From Halosegnis longus (GTDB lineage Archaea; Halobacteriota; Halobacteria; Halobacteriales; Haloarculaceae), in the NCBI RefSeq assembly GCF_009663395.1, contig NZ_QKNW01000001.1, forward strand, positions 2,046,001 through 2,110,000: 64,000 nt of DNA. The letters run 5' to 3'. A program made the translations under genes and the position numbers. Below are positions 1 to 8,138 of the stretch, piece after piece. Numbering within the stretch: the first letter of the stretch is position 1; every line of letters begins with the position of its first letter. Below the pieces are notes generated by a model. That model saw nothing but the letters and a program-made list of their open reading frames with translations, had not been told where the DNA came from and made no database searches.

Positions 1-321
1 GAACTGCCCGCGTTTTACGCCTCACTCGACGTGTTCGTCTTCCCGAGTCCGGTCGAGACGCAGGGACTCGTCGCGCTGGAGGCGAACGCCTGTGGCACGC
101 CGGTCGTCGGCGTCGATGCCGGCGCGCTCGCCGAGACGATTGTCGGCGGCGAGACGGGGTATCACTTCGAACGCGGCGACACCGACGGGTTCCGGCAGGC
201 GACGGAGCGTGCACTCGCCGCGAGCGAGACGCTACGGGAGGCGTGTCTCGCGCGGCGTGAAAACGTCGGCGTCGGTGCGGCCGTCGATGCGCTCGCTGAC
301 GTGTACGACTCGGTTCGGTAG
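1..321 (+). CDS. C-terminal end of a GT-B family 4 glycosyltransferase (5' end outside window)
   Basis: The frame is open from base 1, so only the last 106 residues are present. They hold the signature of family 4 glycosyltransferases: FVFPSPVETQGLVALEA followed by ACGTPVVG, i.e. the E-x7-E region that binds the nucleotide-sugar donor. The short helix after it is the usual C-terminal end of the fold. Such enzymes move a sugar from an activated donor to a lipid, protein or glycan; the acceptor cannot be told from this fragment. A sugar-nucleotide epimerase-like gene lies 1.2 kb away on the other strand. The stop abuts the stop of the convergent next gene with no spacer. Confidence 0.85.
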   Translation, partial: ELPAFYASLDVFVFPSPVETQGLVALEANACGTPVVGVDAGALAETIVGGETGYHFERGDTDGFRQATERALAASETLREACLARRENVGVGAAVDALADVYDSVR

Positions 322-750
322 CTACTCCAGCGCCTCGCCGATGCGCTCCAGTTCGCGCCGGATGTCGTGGAGTTCGTCGCGGACCTTCCGGACCTCGCGG
401 ACGAGTTCCTCGTCTGCCTTCGAGGAGCCGCCGCTCTCTCCGCCAGCGCCGGGTGCGCCGCCGGGGCCGCCACCCATGCCGCCCATGCCGCCGGGACCGC
501 CGCCACCGCCCATCGCACCGCCCGGGCCGCCGCCCATCATGCCGCCCATCATCTGAGCGAACGGATTACCCCCCATACCGCCGGGTCCGTCACCGCCCAT
601 CATCTCCTCGAGCCGCTCCTCTCGCGAGCGGTCGTCGTCGCCTTCCTCGCGCTCGTCGGCGCGCTGTTGGCGTATCTCCTCGACGCGCTCGCGGAACGAT
701 TTCTCCTCGTCTCCCTCGCCGGACTCCTCGGGCTGTTCGTCGTCGGACAT
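322..750 (-). CDS. Coiled-coil protein with a Met/Gly-rich middle
   Basis: 142 residues. Residues 1-50 are very charged (Glu, Asp, Arg) and look helical; about 50-105 is low complexity made of Gly, Met, Pro and Ala with repeated GGMGG and MMGG; 110-142 is a heptad-like charged helix. No enzyme motif, signal peptide or membrane segment is visible. I do not recognise a named family. The two helices flanking a flexible Met/Gly linker suggest an oligomeric scaffold, but that is inference. It starts with ATG and is convergent with the glycosyltransferase. Confidence 0.75.
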   Translation of the reverse strand: MSDDEQPEESGEGDEEKSFRERVEEIRQQRADEREEGDDDRSREERLEEMMGGDGPGGMGGNPFAQMMGGMMGGGPGGAMGGGGGPGGMGGMGGGPGGAPGAGGESGGSSKADEELVREVRKVRDELHDIRRELERIGEALE

Positions 751-796
751 ACCACCGCCTTGCTTCGCGCCCCGGATAAGGATGCTGGATGCGCGG

Positions 797-1519
797 CTAC
801 TCGAACGAGCCGAGCGACGACTGGCGCGGTCGCTCGTCGCCGTCGGTGAGTTCGTGGCCGACGAGGTCGCGCATGTCGACAGCGTACGTCGTGCCGTCGC
901 GGTCGAGCACGAGAATCCGGCCCTGCACGCCGCGGACCGTCCCGGACGCCAGCGTCTCGTGGACCGGCTGAGCTGCGAGGTCGAGCCCGTAGTCGAATCG
1001 GAACGTCGCGAGCGGGTCGTACTCGTCGAGCAGTCCGTCCCACGCCGCCGTGTCGACCGACCGGCCGAGACTCGCGAGCTTCCGGCGAGTGCGAACCCGC
1101 TGTGTCAGGTCGCGACCGAGGCGTTCCTCCACGTCGCGGGCCGTGTCGCCGTCGGGCACCGTCTGGAGGTGCGCGCCGCGGTCTGCACCTTGCTCGCGAA
1201 GGCGCGTCTCCAGCCGGTCGTGACGGGTAATCCCGACTTTGAACACGTCGGGCGCGAAGGCGGCGAGATAGACGGCGTGGTCGCCGGTGCGGTCGCGCAG
1301 CGTCGACTCGTCGAACTGCGATTCGTGTCGTCGACAGTAGGGGGTTCGGGACTCCCGACACGGGATGTGGTGGTCGTTCTGTATCATCCCGGCGCAGTGG
1401 CGCTCGCCGAGACCGTACGCGAGTTTCCGCCCGGTCGTGAGCGCCAGCCGTTCGACCGGCCCGCCGTCTGCGAGCAAGAGGGCCGGCTCCGGGACGGGGC
1501 GGTATCCGACGACCTGCAT
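797..1519 (-). CDS. DUF2797 family protein
   Basis: 240 residues. Residues 43-65 carry a Cys/His cluster (C at 43, 54 and 62, HH before the second, H after the last) that could bind zinc. It is followed by HAVYLAAFAPDVFKVGITR and then R..REQGA, the GIY-YIG-like core typical of DUF2797 proteins. The C-terminal 90 residues look like a small beta domain. Biochemical function is not established for the family. Length and order match haloarchaeal members as I remember them. The gene follows the epimerase gene by about 40 bases on the same strand, so the two may be cotranscribed. Confidence 0.75.
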   Translation of the reverse strand: MQVVGYRPVPEPALLLADGGPVERLALTTGRKLAYGLGERHCAGMIQNDHHIPCRESRTPYCRRHESQFDESTLRDRTGDHAVYLAAFAPDVFKVGITRHDRLETRLREQGADRGAHLQTVPDGDTARDVEERLGRDLTQRVRTRRKLASLGRSVDTAAWDGLLDEYDPLATFRFDYGLDLAAQPVHETLASGTVRGVQGRILVLDRDGTTYAVDMRDLVGHELTDGDERPRQSSLGSFE

Positions 1520-1559
1520 GCGTCTCCGTTCGGCGAGACGCGCAAGTGTCTGCCGGTCG

Positions 1560-2483
1560 CTACTCGGCGAGCAGTTCCTGCACGCACCGCCGGACGGCGT
1601 CGTCGCTCGACTCGTCGGGCTCCCAGCCGAGCGCCGAGAGCTTCTCGATGGAGAGACGCATCCGCGGCACGTCGCCGGTCCAGCCGCGCTCCCCGCCGGT
1701 GAACGTGTACTCGGGGTCGAGTCCCATCTCGTCGGCGACGATGTCGGCGATGGTCGTCACGCTCGTCGTCGTGCGCGTGCCGAGGTTGTAGGTGTTGACC
1801 GGCGCGTCGGCGTGTTCGACGACGTGACACATCGCGTCGACGCAGTCGTCGATGTGGAGATACGACTTCTCCTGTCGCCCGTCGCCGAGGATTTCGAGTT
1901 CGTCGGGCGACTCCTCCAGCTTCTGGATGAAGTCGGGGATGACAGAGCCGAGTTGGAGCCGCGGCCCGACGATGTTGGCGAACCGGAAGTTCCACACCGT
2001 GAAGCCGTGGCTGTGTGCGAACACCGAGAGCAGTCCCTCCTCGCCGAGCTTCGAGGCACCGTAAATCGAGATGGGTTCCAGCGGCGCGAAATCCTCCGGC
2101 GTCGGGCGCGGGGCTTCGCCGTAGACGACCGACGAGGAGGTAAAGGCGATGTTCTCGACGCCGACCGCGTGCATCCGCTCGACGACCGTCTCGGTGAGTT
2201 CGTTGTTGACGCGGTACTGCTCGATGTCGTCGCGCGCCGCGTTCTTGTCGGCCGCGAAGTGAAAGACGATGTCCGTCTCGGGCGTAATCGCCTCGGTGAC
2301 GGTCTCGCCGTCCGTGAGGTCACCCTCAACGACGGTGGCGTCCCCGTGCACCCAGTCGCGCTGGCTGTTGCGGAAGTCGTCGGCGACGACGACTTCGTTG
2401 TCAGCGACGAGTCGGTCAGTGAGATGGGAGCCGACGAAGCCCGCGCCGCCCGTGATGACGATTCGCTTGTCGTGGAGGTCCAT
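1560..2483 (-). CDS. NAD-dependent epimerase/dehydratase (extended SDR)
   Basis: 307 residues starting MDLHDKRIVITGGAGFVGS. The Rossmann motif GGAGFVG (about 11-17) binds NAD. SSSVVYGE and the active-site YGASK place it in the extended SDR family of UDP-glucose 4-epimerases and dTDP-glucose dehydratases. The exact substrate is not readable from motifs. The frame stays open upstream for 98 more codons, but that part has the composition of a shadow of the opposite gene, and the ATG at 2483 gives the canonical N-terminus. It is divergent from trm56 with about 70 bases between. A sugar-nucleotide role fits the nearby glycosyltransferase. Confidence 0.88.
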   Translation of the reverse strand: MDLHDKRIVITGGAGFVGSHLTDRLVADNEVVVADDFRNSQRDWVHGDATVVEGDLTDGETVTEAITPETDIVFHFAADKNAARDDIEQYRVNNELTETVVERMHAVGVENIAFTSSSVVYGEAPRPTPEDFAPLEPISIYGASKLGEEGLLSVFAHSHGFTVWNFRFANIVGPRLQLGSVIPDFIQKLEESPDELEILGDGRQEKSYLHIDDCVDAMCHVVEHADAPVNTYNLGTRTTTSVTTIADIVADEMGLDPEYTFTGGERGWTGDVPRMRLSIEKLSALGWEPDESSDDAVRRCVQELLAE

Positions 2484-2553
2484 ATCCCACGTCGCGAGCG
2501 CGCTCCCGTAGACGTTCCGAAAGCAGGAAGCCCCGCCGCTCGCGAGTACGGGT

Positions 2554-3090
2554 ATGAACGACTCCGAGGTCGTCGTCTGCCGGCTCAGCCACCGGCCGGG
2601 ACGGGACGACCGCATGACGACACACGTGGGGCTGACGGCGCGGGCACTCGGTGCTGACCGCGTCGTCTTTCCCGACAACGCCACCGGGTCGGCCGAGACG
2701 GTCCGAGACATCACCGACCGCTTCGGCGGCCCCTTCGAGGTCGAACTCAGCGGCGAGACGAAGGCGCTCGTCCGCAACTGGGAGGGGACGGTCGCCCACC
2801 TGACGATGTACGGACTCCCGGTGCAGGACGTGGAGACGGAGCTACGCGAGGCGGTCGCGGCCGAGCCGCTGTTGGTCGTCGTCGGGGGCGAAAAGGTCCC
2901 CTTCGAGGTGTACGATCGCGCCGACTACAACGTGGCCGTGACGAACCAGCCCCACTCCGAGATTGCGGGGCTGGCCGTGTTCCTCGACAGGGTGTTCGAC
3001 GGCGCGGAGCTGGCACAGTCGTGGGAGGATGCAGACCGGGTCGTCGTGCCGAAGGAGACCGGCAAGAAGGTCGTCGAACCGGACGAGTAG
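2554..3090 (+). CDS. trm56: tRNA (cytidine-56-2'-O)-methyltransferase, SPOUT class
   Basis: 178 residues. The N-terminal stretch CRLSHRPGRDDRMTTHVGL is characteristic of archaeal Trm56, which methylates the ribose of C56 in the T-loop of tRNA using S-adenosylmethionine. LLVVVGGEKVPFEVYD and NVAVTNQPHSEIAGLAVFLDR form the knotted SAM-binding C-terminal part of a SPOUT enzyme. Length is normal for the family. It starts at the ATG just after GTACGGGT and is divergent from the epimerase. A structured 160-base gap separates it from tfe. Confidence 0.9.
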   Translation: MNDSEVVVCRLSHRPGRDDRMTTHVGLTARALGADRVVFPDNATGSAETVRDITDRFGGPFEVELSGETKALVRNWEGTVAHLTMYGLPVQDVETELREAVAAEPLLVVVGGEKVPFEVYDRADYNVAVTNQPHSEIAGLAVFLDRVFDGAELAQSWEDADRVVVPKETGKKVVEPDE

Positions 3091-3096
3091 GGCAAA

Positions 3097-3163
3097 CAGG
3101 TGACACCCGCAGACCCCCGACCGGTGTGTCACGCGGTCACCTGAGTCGGCCGGGGCCGGCCAC
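3097..3163. repeat. Strong inverted repeats between trm56 and tfe
   Basis: CAGGTGAC at 3097-3104 and GTCACCTG at 3136-3143 are perfect inverted copies. Inside them GTGACACC (3100) can pair with GGTGTGTCAC (3123) with one small bulge. Just downstream GGCCGGGGCCGGCC is nearly self-complementary. No U-run follows, so a simple terminator is not obvious. It could be a processed 3' end of trm56 or a small structured RNA. Confidence 0.5.
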
Positions 3164-3219
3164 AGCGCACGGGGTCGGTGTGCCGCTATCGGTGATAAAC
3201 GCGGGGGGCTCCCGGAGGC

Positions 3220-3225
3220 TTTAAA
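3220..3225 (+). promoter_or_regulatory. TATA box of tfe
   Basis: TTTAAA centred about 28 bases before the tfe ATG. With the usual haloarchaeal spacing, transcription would start at or next to the A of the start codon, i.e. a leaderless mRNA. This decides the ATG at 3251. Confidence 0.6.
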
Positions 3226-3250
3226 CAACTTCCTCACCCTGTTTTAGGTA

Positions 3251-3787
3251 ATGGCGTACGATGACCTTCTGGAGAATCCAGTCATCCAAAAGTATCTCCA
3301 CGAGCTCGTCGGTCCGACGGGTATGCCGGTCGCGGCGGCACCGCCCGAGGGGGAAGTGACCGACGAGGAGTTGGCCGAGGAGTTGAACCTGGAGCTGAAC
3401 GCGGTGCGGCGCGCGCTGTTCATCCTCTATGAGAACGACCTCGCGAGCTACCGACGGCTCCGCGACGAGGATTCGGGGTGGCTCACCTATCTGTGGACCT
3501 TCGAGTACGAGAACATCCCCGAACAGCTCGAAGAGGAGATGCACCGACTGCTCGACGCGCTCGTCGAGCGACGCGAGTACGAACTCGAAAACGAGTTTTA
3601 CCTCTGTGAGCAGGACTCGATTCGCTTCGAGTTCGGCGAGGCGATGGAGTACGGCTTCGAGTGTCCCAACTGCGGCGAACAGCTGGTCGACATGAGCAAC
3701 GCGCGGCTCGTGGACGCCATGGACGAACGCATCGACTCGCTGCGCGATGAACTCCACCGCCACCCGGAGCAAGAGGCGGACGCCTGA
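3251..3787 (+). CDS. tfe: Transcription factor E, alpha subunit (TFE)
   Basis: 178 residues. Residues 1-80 form the extended winged helix typical of TFE/TFIIE-alpha, which stabilises the RNA polymerase pre-initiation complex and helps promoter opening. The C-terminal part should be a zinc ribbon: C119, C138 and C141 are present, but the fourth position of the usual first CxxC is Asp122 (CEQD), so only three of four ligands are Cys. The end is acidic and flexible. It overlaps the following DUF2110 gene by one base (TGATG), and that gene overlaps a lipoprotein gene by four, so the three are probably one operon. Confidence 0.93.
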   Translation: MAYDDLLENPVIQKYLHELVGPTGMPVAAAPPEGEVTDEELAEELNLELNAVRRALFILYENDLASYRRLRDEDSGWLTYLWTFEYENIPEQLEEEMHRLLDALVERREYELENEFYLCEQDSIRFEFGEAMEYGFECPNCGEQLVDMSNARLVDAMDERIDSLRDELHRHPEQEADA

Positions 3788-4464
3788 TGGTCGTTCTCGC
3801 GACGAAGCTCTACGTGGGCGGCGACGCCGGCGACCGCGCGCTCGACTCGCTCGACTCGCTGGTGGCCAACGACCTCGGCGACCTCGACGTGGAGTGGACC
3901 ACCGGCCTGCGCGACGACGACTTCCCGTCGGTGACGCTCACCGGCGACGACGCTCCCGTCGCGCGCAACGTCCTCACCGAGGGGTGGGGAGCGATTACAC
4001 CACACCGCGACGCCGGCGAGACGTACGTCGGGACGCTCGACTCGTGGGACGAGGACGGGTTCGTTCTCGACGCCGGCGAGCCGGTTCGTATCCCGACGGA
4101 CGAACTCGGTCTCGGGGCCGGCACGCCCTCGCAGATTCGGACCCGTTACGGGCTCGTCCAGCACGTGCCGCTGCGATTCGTCGAGGGCGAGGAGGGTGAG
4201 CCGGCGCGGCTCGCCGACGCGGAACGCGACCGACTCTACGACTGGACGCGCGCCGACAACGGCCGCGTCAACGTGAACTCCGCGACGCGCGCGGAGGTGC
4301 GTGCGACCGTTAATCGGTCCGGGCACGCCGAGGACATCATCACGGTCGAGCGGCTCGGCCTGCTCGAACAGAGTATCGTTTGCCGACCGGCGACGGACCC
4401 GCCGGGACTGTTGTCGGACATCGGTCCGCATCTCCCCGCGGAGATGCTCTGTATCATTCCATGA
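3787..4464 (+). CDS. DUF2110 family protein
   Basis: 225 residues, soluble, no signal peptide. The beginning LATKLYVGG and the segment around residues 77-105 (TYVGTLDSWDEDGFVLDAG) match archaeal DUF2110 proteins, which are commonly found directly downstream of tfe. The middle part looks like a small beta-barrel (S1/PUA-like in pattern), and residues 150-200 contain a helix-rich region. Function is unknown. The tight translational coupling to tfe argues for a role with transcription or RNA, but this is only context. Confidence 0.75.
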   Translation: MVVLATKLYVGGDAGDRALDSLDSLVANDLGDLDVEWTTGLRDDDFPSVTLTGDDAPVARNVLTEGWGAITPHRDAGETYVGTLDSWDEDGFVLDAGEPVRIPTDELGLGAGTPSQIRTRYGLVQHVPLRFVEGEEGEPARLADAERDRLYDWTRADNGRVNVNSATRAEVRATVNRSGHAEDIITVERLGLLEQSIVCRPATDPPGLLSDIGPHLPAEMLCIIP

Positions 4465-5312
4465 ACCGACGGCTCGCACTCGGACTCCTCGGTCTCGGCC
4501 TCCTCGCGCTCACCGCCGGGTGTACGAGCTTCCTCGGTCCCGGCGAACCGGACCCCGGCGACCTGACCGCGAACGAGACCTACGACTGGGACGCTGACGT
4601 CGATGCGAATCTCGACGTGAACAAGCGGAACGTGACCGCCGTCTTCGACATCGAGAACCGCACGGACGGGCTCGACGACTCGGACCCGACGTTCCGGTTC
4701 TACGGTCGCGGAACGCTCGCGACCGAGCAGCCACAGCGGCTCACGGCCGTCCAGTTCCAGTACGCGAACGGGACGCAGGTCGCCTTCGAGAGCGTCGACG
4801 GCGAGGCCCGTTCGGTCGTCACCTACACGAACGGAACGACGGCACAGCTTCCCGTCTTGTCCGTCGAGCGCACGAACGACCGAACCATCGTCCACCTGCC
4901 GACCAACGAGAGCGGACAGTTGGGCGTCACTCTCCCCAAGGATGGTAAGCAGGTCTCGCTGCCCGGCTACGTCGAGGGAAGCTATCAGATGCGGCTCCCC
5001 GAGAGCGCCCGCGTCGGCGTGCCGCTGCTCTCGCAGGTTCGGCCCGGAACCAGCGACCGAACGATGGCGAACGACCGACTCCTGCTCGCGTGGGAAGACG
5101 TTGACGCGCCGACGCTCGTCGTGCGCTACTACCTCCAGCGTGACCTGCTCCTGTTCGGTGGGCTCGCGGTCGGTGCGACGGTCATCGGACTCGGCGGCGC
5201 GCTCTACTACTACCGCCAACTGCGTGCGACCCAGAAGAAGCGCGAGGAGGTCGGCCTCGACATCGACATCGAGGACGACGACCGGAACCGACCCCCGCCG
5301 GGGATGGGATAG
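4461..5312 (+). CDS. Membrane-anchored haloarchaeal lipoprotein
   Basis: 283 residues. The N-terminus (MNRRLALGLLGLGLLALTAGC) is a signal peptide ending in a lipobox-like LTAGC, so Cys21 is probably lipidated after cleavage. Residues 30-230 form an extracellular beta-rich domain with several N-x-S/T sequons. A single membrane helix near the C-terminus (LLLFGGLAVGATVIGLGGAL) is followed by a charged cytoplasmic tail. I believe this is the family annotated DUF5803, from memory. The ATG overlaps the DUF2110 stop by four bases (ATGA). An upstream in-frame extension of 27 codons was rejected because it removes the signal peptide. Confidence 0.75.
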   Translation: MNRRLALGLLGLGLLALTAGCTSFLGPGEPDPGDLTANETYDWDADVDANLDVNKRNVTAVFDIENRTDGLDDSDPTFRFYGRGTLATEQPQRLTAVQFQYANGTQVAFESVDGEARSVVTYTNGTTAQLPVLSVERTNDRTIVHLPTNESGQLGVTLPKDGKQVSLPGYVEGSYQMRLPESARVGVPLLSQVRPGTSDRTMANDRLLLAWEDVDAPTLVVRYYLQRDLLLFGGLAVGATVIGLGGALYYYRQLRATQKKREEVGLDIDIEDDDRNRPPPGMG

Positions 5313-5350
5313 CGGCGAAGACTGAAGCCGTCGGCTGTCGAAACGCGGCC

Positions 5351-6034
5351 ATGCGCGCTGGGATTCTAACGGTCGGCGACGAACTGCTCGCCGGCGACAC
5401 CGTCGACACGAACGCGACGTGGCTCGCCGAGCAACTGACGAGTCGGGGTGTCACCGTCGAGCGAATCACCACCGTCCCCGACCGCACGGAGACGATTGCT
5501 GAACTCGTCGCCGAGTACAGCGACCGCTACGACGCGGTCGTCGTCACCGGCGGACTCGGGCCGACACACGACGACGTGACGATGGACGGTGTCGCCGCCG
5601 CCTTCGGCCGTGAACTCCAGACGAACGAGCAGGCGCTGGAGTGGCTCGAAGCAGACGGCTACAGCCGCGGCGACCTCGCGACTGGCACCGCCGACCTCCC
5701 TGCGGGGAGTGATCCGCTTCACAACGAAGCGGGCGTCGCGCCGGGATGTGTCGTAGAGAACGTCTACGTCTTCCCCGGCGTTCCCGGTGAGATGAAGGCG
5801 ATGTTCGCGTCCGTGGCAGACCGGTTCGCCGGTACGATACGCCACGTCGAACACGTCACGATAGACGAACCCGAAAGCGCACTCATCGAGCGGTTCACAC
5901 AGCTACGCGAGCAGTTCGGGGTGAAGGTGGGCTCGTACCCCGGCGAGATGGTCCGGGTGAAAATCGAACACGAAGACGAGTCGGTCGTTCGGGAGGCCGC
6001 CGCGTGGTTAGAAGCGAACGCGGTCGTCAGTTAA
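5351..6034 (+). CDS. CinA-like molybdopterin-binding domain protein
   Basis: 227 residues. It begins RAGILTVGDELLAGDTVDTNA, the hallmark of the MoCF/CinA N-terminal domain, and has VVTGGLGPTHDDVTMDGV (about 65-82) and VFPGVPGEMKAMF, both conserved. Only the N-terminal COG1058 domain is present; the C-terminal nicotinamide-nucleotide amidase domain of bacterial CinA is absent, as is usual in archaea. Related proteins act on ADP-ribose or nicotinamide nucleotides, but substrate cannot be assigned here. Its 3' end overlaps a tiny convergent membrane protein gene by eight bases. Confidence 0.82.
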   Translation: MRAGILTVGDELLAGDTVDTNATWLAEQLTSRGVTVERITTVPDRTETIAELVAEYSDRYDAVVVTGGLGPTHDDVTMDGVAAAFGRELQTNEQALEWLEADGYSRGDLATGTADLPAGSDPLHNEAGVAPGCVVENVYVFPGVPGEMKAMFASVADRFAGTIRHVEHVTIDEPESALIERFTQLREQFGVKVGSYPGEMVRVKIEHEDESVVREAAAWLEANAVVS

Positions 6035-6143
6035 CGAGCTTGTAGTACCAGCCGCCGACGAGCGCGAGTCCGCCGAGTGCGACAATCCAGCCAGCCACGT
6101 CGATGATACCGGTGTTGACCGACTCCTGAAGCAGTGTGAACAT
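6027..6143 (-). CDS. Very small single-helix membrane protein (38 residues)
   Basis: The ORF starts MFTLLQESVNTGIIDVAGW and continues with a clear hydrophobic helix (IVALGGLALVGGWYY) before a short end KLVN. It is shorter than most gene finders accept, but its codon use is haloarchaeal and the amphipathic start plus one membrane span looks like a real protein. It converges on the CinA-like gene with an eight-base overlap and is divergent from the acyl-CoA dehydrogenase gene. Function unknown. Confidence 0.55.
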   Translation of the reverse strand: MFTLLQESVNTGIIDVAGWIVALGGLALVGGWYYKLVN

Positions 6144-6216
6144 ATCGGGGGCAACGACTCCGCCCGTCTTAATCAGTTCGGAGTCGCCTTTCGGTTGCGG
6201 CGAATATCTCGAACTG

Positions 6217-6222
6217 TTTATC
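6217..6222 (+). promoter_or_regulatory. TATA box of the acyl-CoA dehydrogenase gene
   Basis: TTTATC in GAACTGTTTATCCC, about 26 bases before the ATG at 6246. The spacing supports that ATG and a leaderless transcript. Confidence 0.5.
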
Positions 6223-6245
6223 CCGTCGCGGGCAAACGTACGGGT

Positions 6246-7415
6246 ATGTCTGGCACAATCGAGCGACCGAGCATGGAGTTCGACCTGCCGAGCGAACACC
6301 GGATGATTCGCGACACCGTCCGGGACTTCTGCGAGGCCGAAATCGAACCGATTGCACAGGAAATCGAAGACGAACACCGGTTCCCACAGGAGATTTTCGA
6401 CCAGCTCGCCGACCTGGATTTGATGGGCGTTCCCGTCCCCGAGGAGTACGGCGGCGCTGGCGGCGATTACCTGATGTACGCGGCCGTCGCCGAGGAGCTC
6501 GGCCGGGTCTCGGGCGCAATCGGACTCTCCTACGTCGCCCACACCTCGCTCGGACTGATGCCCATCGTGAAGTTCGGAACGGAGGCCCAGAAGGAGAAGT
6601 GGGCCAAGCCGCTCGCACGCGGGGAAGGGATGGGTGCGTGGGCGCTCACTGAGCCGTCGTCCGGCTCCGACGCCAGCGACATGGACACGATGGCAGAGAA
6701 GGACGGCGACGAGTACGTCATCAACGGGACGAAGCAGTTCATCACGAACGCGAACGTCGCCAACTCCGTGCTCGTGAAGGCGGTCACCGACCCCGATGCC
6801 GGCTACGGCGGCATCTCCACGTTCATCGTCGACCCCGAGGAGGACGACGGGTTCGAAGTCGTCGAGGTGTGGGACAAGATGGGGCTGAACGCCTCGCCCA
6901 CCTGTGAACTGAAGTTCGACGACCTCCGCGTGCCCGAGGACCGCCTGCTCGGCGAGGAGGGCGACGGCTGGGAGCAGACGAAGGCGACCCTCGACGGCGG
7001 CCGCATCTCCATCGCCGCCCTGTCGACGGGCTTAGCACAAGGGGCGTTCGAGGCGGCTCGCGACTACTCCACCGACCGCGAGCAGTTCGGCTCGCCGATC
7101 TCGAAGTTCGACGCCGTCCGCGACATGGTGGTCGACATGGACCGGAAAATCGAGCGCTCGCGGCTGCTCACTCAGAAGGCGGCGACGATGTACGACGCCG
7201 GCGAGGACGTGACCCGGATGTCCGCGCTCGCGAAGCTCGACGCCTCCGAGGCCGCCCGCGAGGTCGCAGAAGACGCCGTGCAGGTCCACGGCGGCTACGG
7301 CTACACGACGGACTTCGCGCCCCAGCGGTTCTACCGCGACGCGAAGCTGATGGAAATCGGCGAGGGGACGAGCGAGATTCAGCATCTCGTCATCGGTCGC
7401 GAACTCGGTCTGTAG
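6246..7415 (+). CDS. Acyl-CoA dehydrogenase
   Basis: 389 residues. All landmarks of FAD-dependent acyl-CoA dehydrogenases are present: WALTEPSSGSDASDM (FAD/substrate loop), FITNANVANS, the DREQFGSPISKF helix, and the C-terminal QVHGGYGYTTDFAPQRFYRD with GTSEIQHLVIGRELGL. It oxidises an acyl-CoA to the trans-2-enoyl-CoA, passing electrons to ETF. The catalytic base region is in the usual place for short/medium-chain or branched-chain enzymes, but chain length cannot be set. ATG at 6246 chosen from the TATA box; a second ATG at 6273 is possible. Confidence 0.9.
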   Translation: MSGTIERPSMEFDLPSEHRMIRDTVRDFCEAEIEPIAQEIEDEHRFPQEIFDQLADLDLMGVPVPEEYGGAGGDYLMYAAVAEELGRVSGAIGLSYVAHTSLGLMPIVKFGTEAQKEKWAKPLARGEGMGAWALTEPSSGSDASDMDTMAEKDGDEYVINGTKQFITNANVANSVLVKAVTDPDAGYGGISTFIVDPEEDDGFEVVEVWDKMGLNASPTCELKFDDLRVPEDRLLGEEGDGWEQTKATLDGGRISIAALSTGLAQGAFEAARDYSTDREQFGSPISKFDAVRDMVVDMDRKIERSRLLTQKAATMYDAGEDVTRMSALAKLDASEAAREVAEDAVQVHGGYGYTTDFAPQRFYRDAKLMEIGEGTSEIQHLVIGRELGL

Positions 7416-7454
7416 GACCGACGGGACTTACTTTTCGACCGCCGACGGTCGGGT

Positions 7455-8138
7455 ATGGGAACACCGCTCGACACGCGAACCGAACAGGCCGAGGAGGTCG
7501 TGGACCGACTCTACGCCGAGTATCCAGAGCCCACGATTTCGCTCAACTTCGACTCTCGGCTCGAACTGCTCGTCGCGGTCGTGCTCTCGGCGCAGTGTAC
7601 CGACGAGCGCGTGAATCAGGTGACCGACGACCTCTTCGAGAAGTACGAGTCGGCCGAGGAGTTCGCCGCGGCGAGCGAAGAGCAGTTGGCCGATGACATC
7701 TACGGCATCACCTTCCACAACAGCAAGGGCGGCTACCTGAAGGGCATCGGTGAGCAGCTAATAGAAGACCACGGCGGCGAGGTGCCGGACACGATGTCGG
7801 CGCTGACTGACCTGCCCGGCGTCGGACGCAAGACCGCGAACGTCGTCCTCCAGCACGGCCACGACCTGACTGAAGGAATCGTCGTCGACACCCACGTCCA
7901 GCGCATCTCTCGGCGACTCGGTCTCACCGAGGAGGCGACGCCGGCGAAAATCGAACAGGAGCTGATGGAGCTGATTCCCGAGTCCGACTGGAAGGAGTGT
8001 ACGCATCTGTTCATCGAGTTCGGCCGCGACACCTGCACGGCCCGCAGTCCGGACTGTGACGGCTGTCTGCTCGCGGATATCTGTCCCTCCGAACGGGGCG
8101 ACTCGGACATCGACCTCGCGAGCGGCGAGCCGTGGTGA
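7455..8138 (+). CDS. nth: Endonuclease III (bifunctional DNA glycosylase/AP lyase)
   Basis: 227 residues. The helix-hairpin-helix LPGVGRKTANVVL contains the catalytic Lys and VDTHVQRISRRLGL the catalytic Asp. Four cysteines near the C-terminus (CTARSPDCDGCLLADIC, spacing C-x6-C-x2-C-x5-C) bind the 4Fe-4S cluster. It removes oxidised pyrimidines and nicks the abasic site in base excision repair. Its stop overlaps the GTG start of a NUDIX hydrolase, pairing glycosylase repair with nucleotide clean-up in one transcript. Confidence 0.93.
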   Translation: MGTPLDTRTEQAEEVVDRLYAEYPEPTISLNFDSRLELLVAVVLSAQCTDERVNQVTDDLFEKYESAEEFAAASEEQLADDIYGITFHNSKGGYLKGIGEQLIEDHGGEVPDTMSALTDLPGVGRKTANVVLQHGHDLTEGIVVDTHVQRISRRLGLTEEATPAKIEQELMELIPESDWKECTHLFIEFGRDTCTARSPDCDGCLLADICPSERGDSDIDLASGEPW

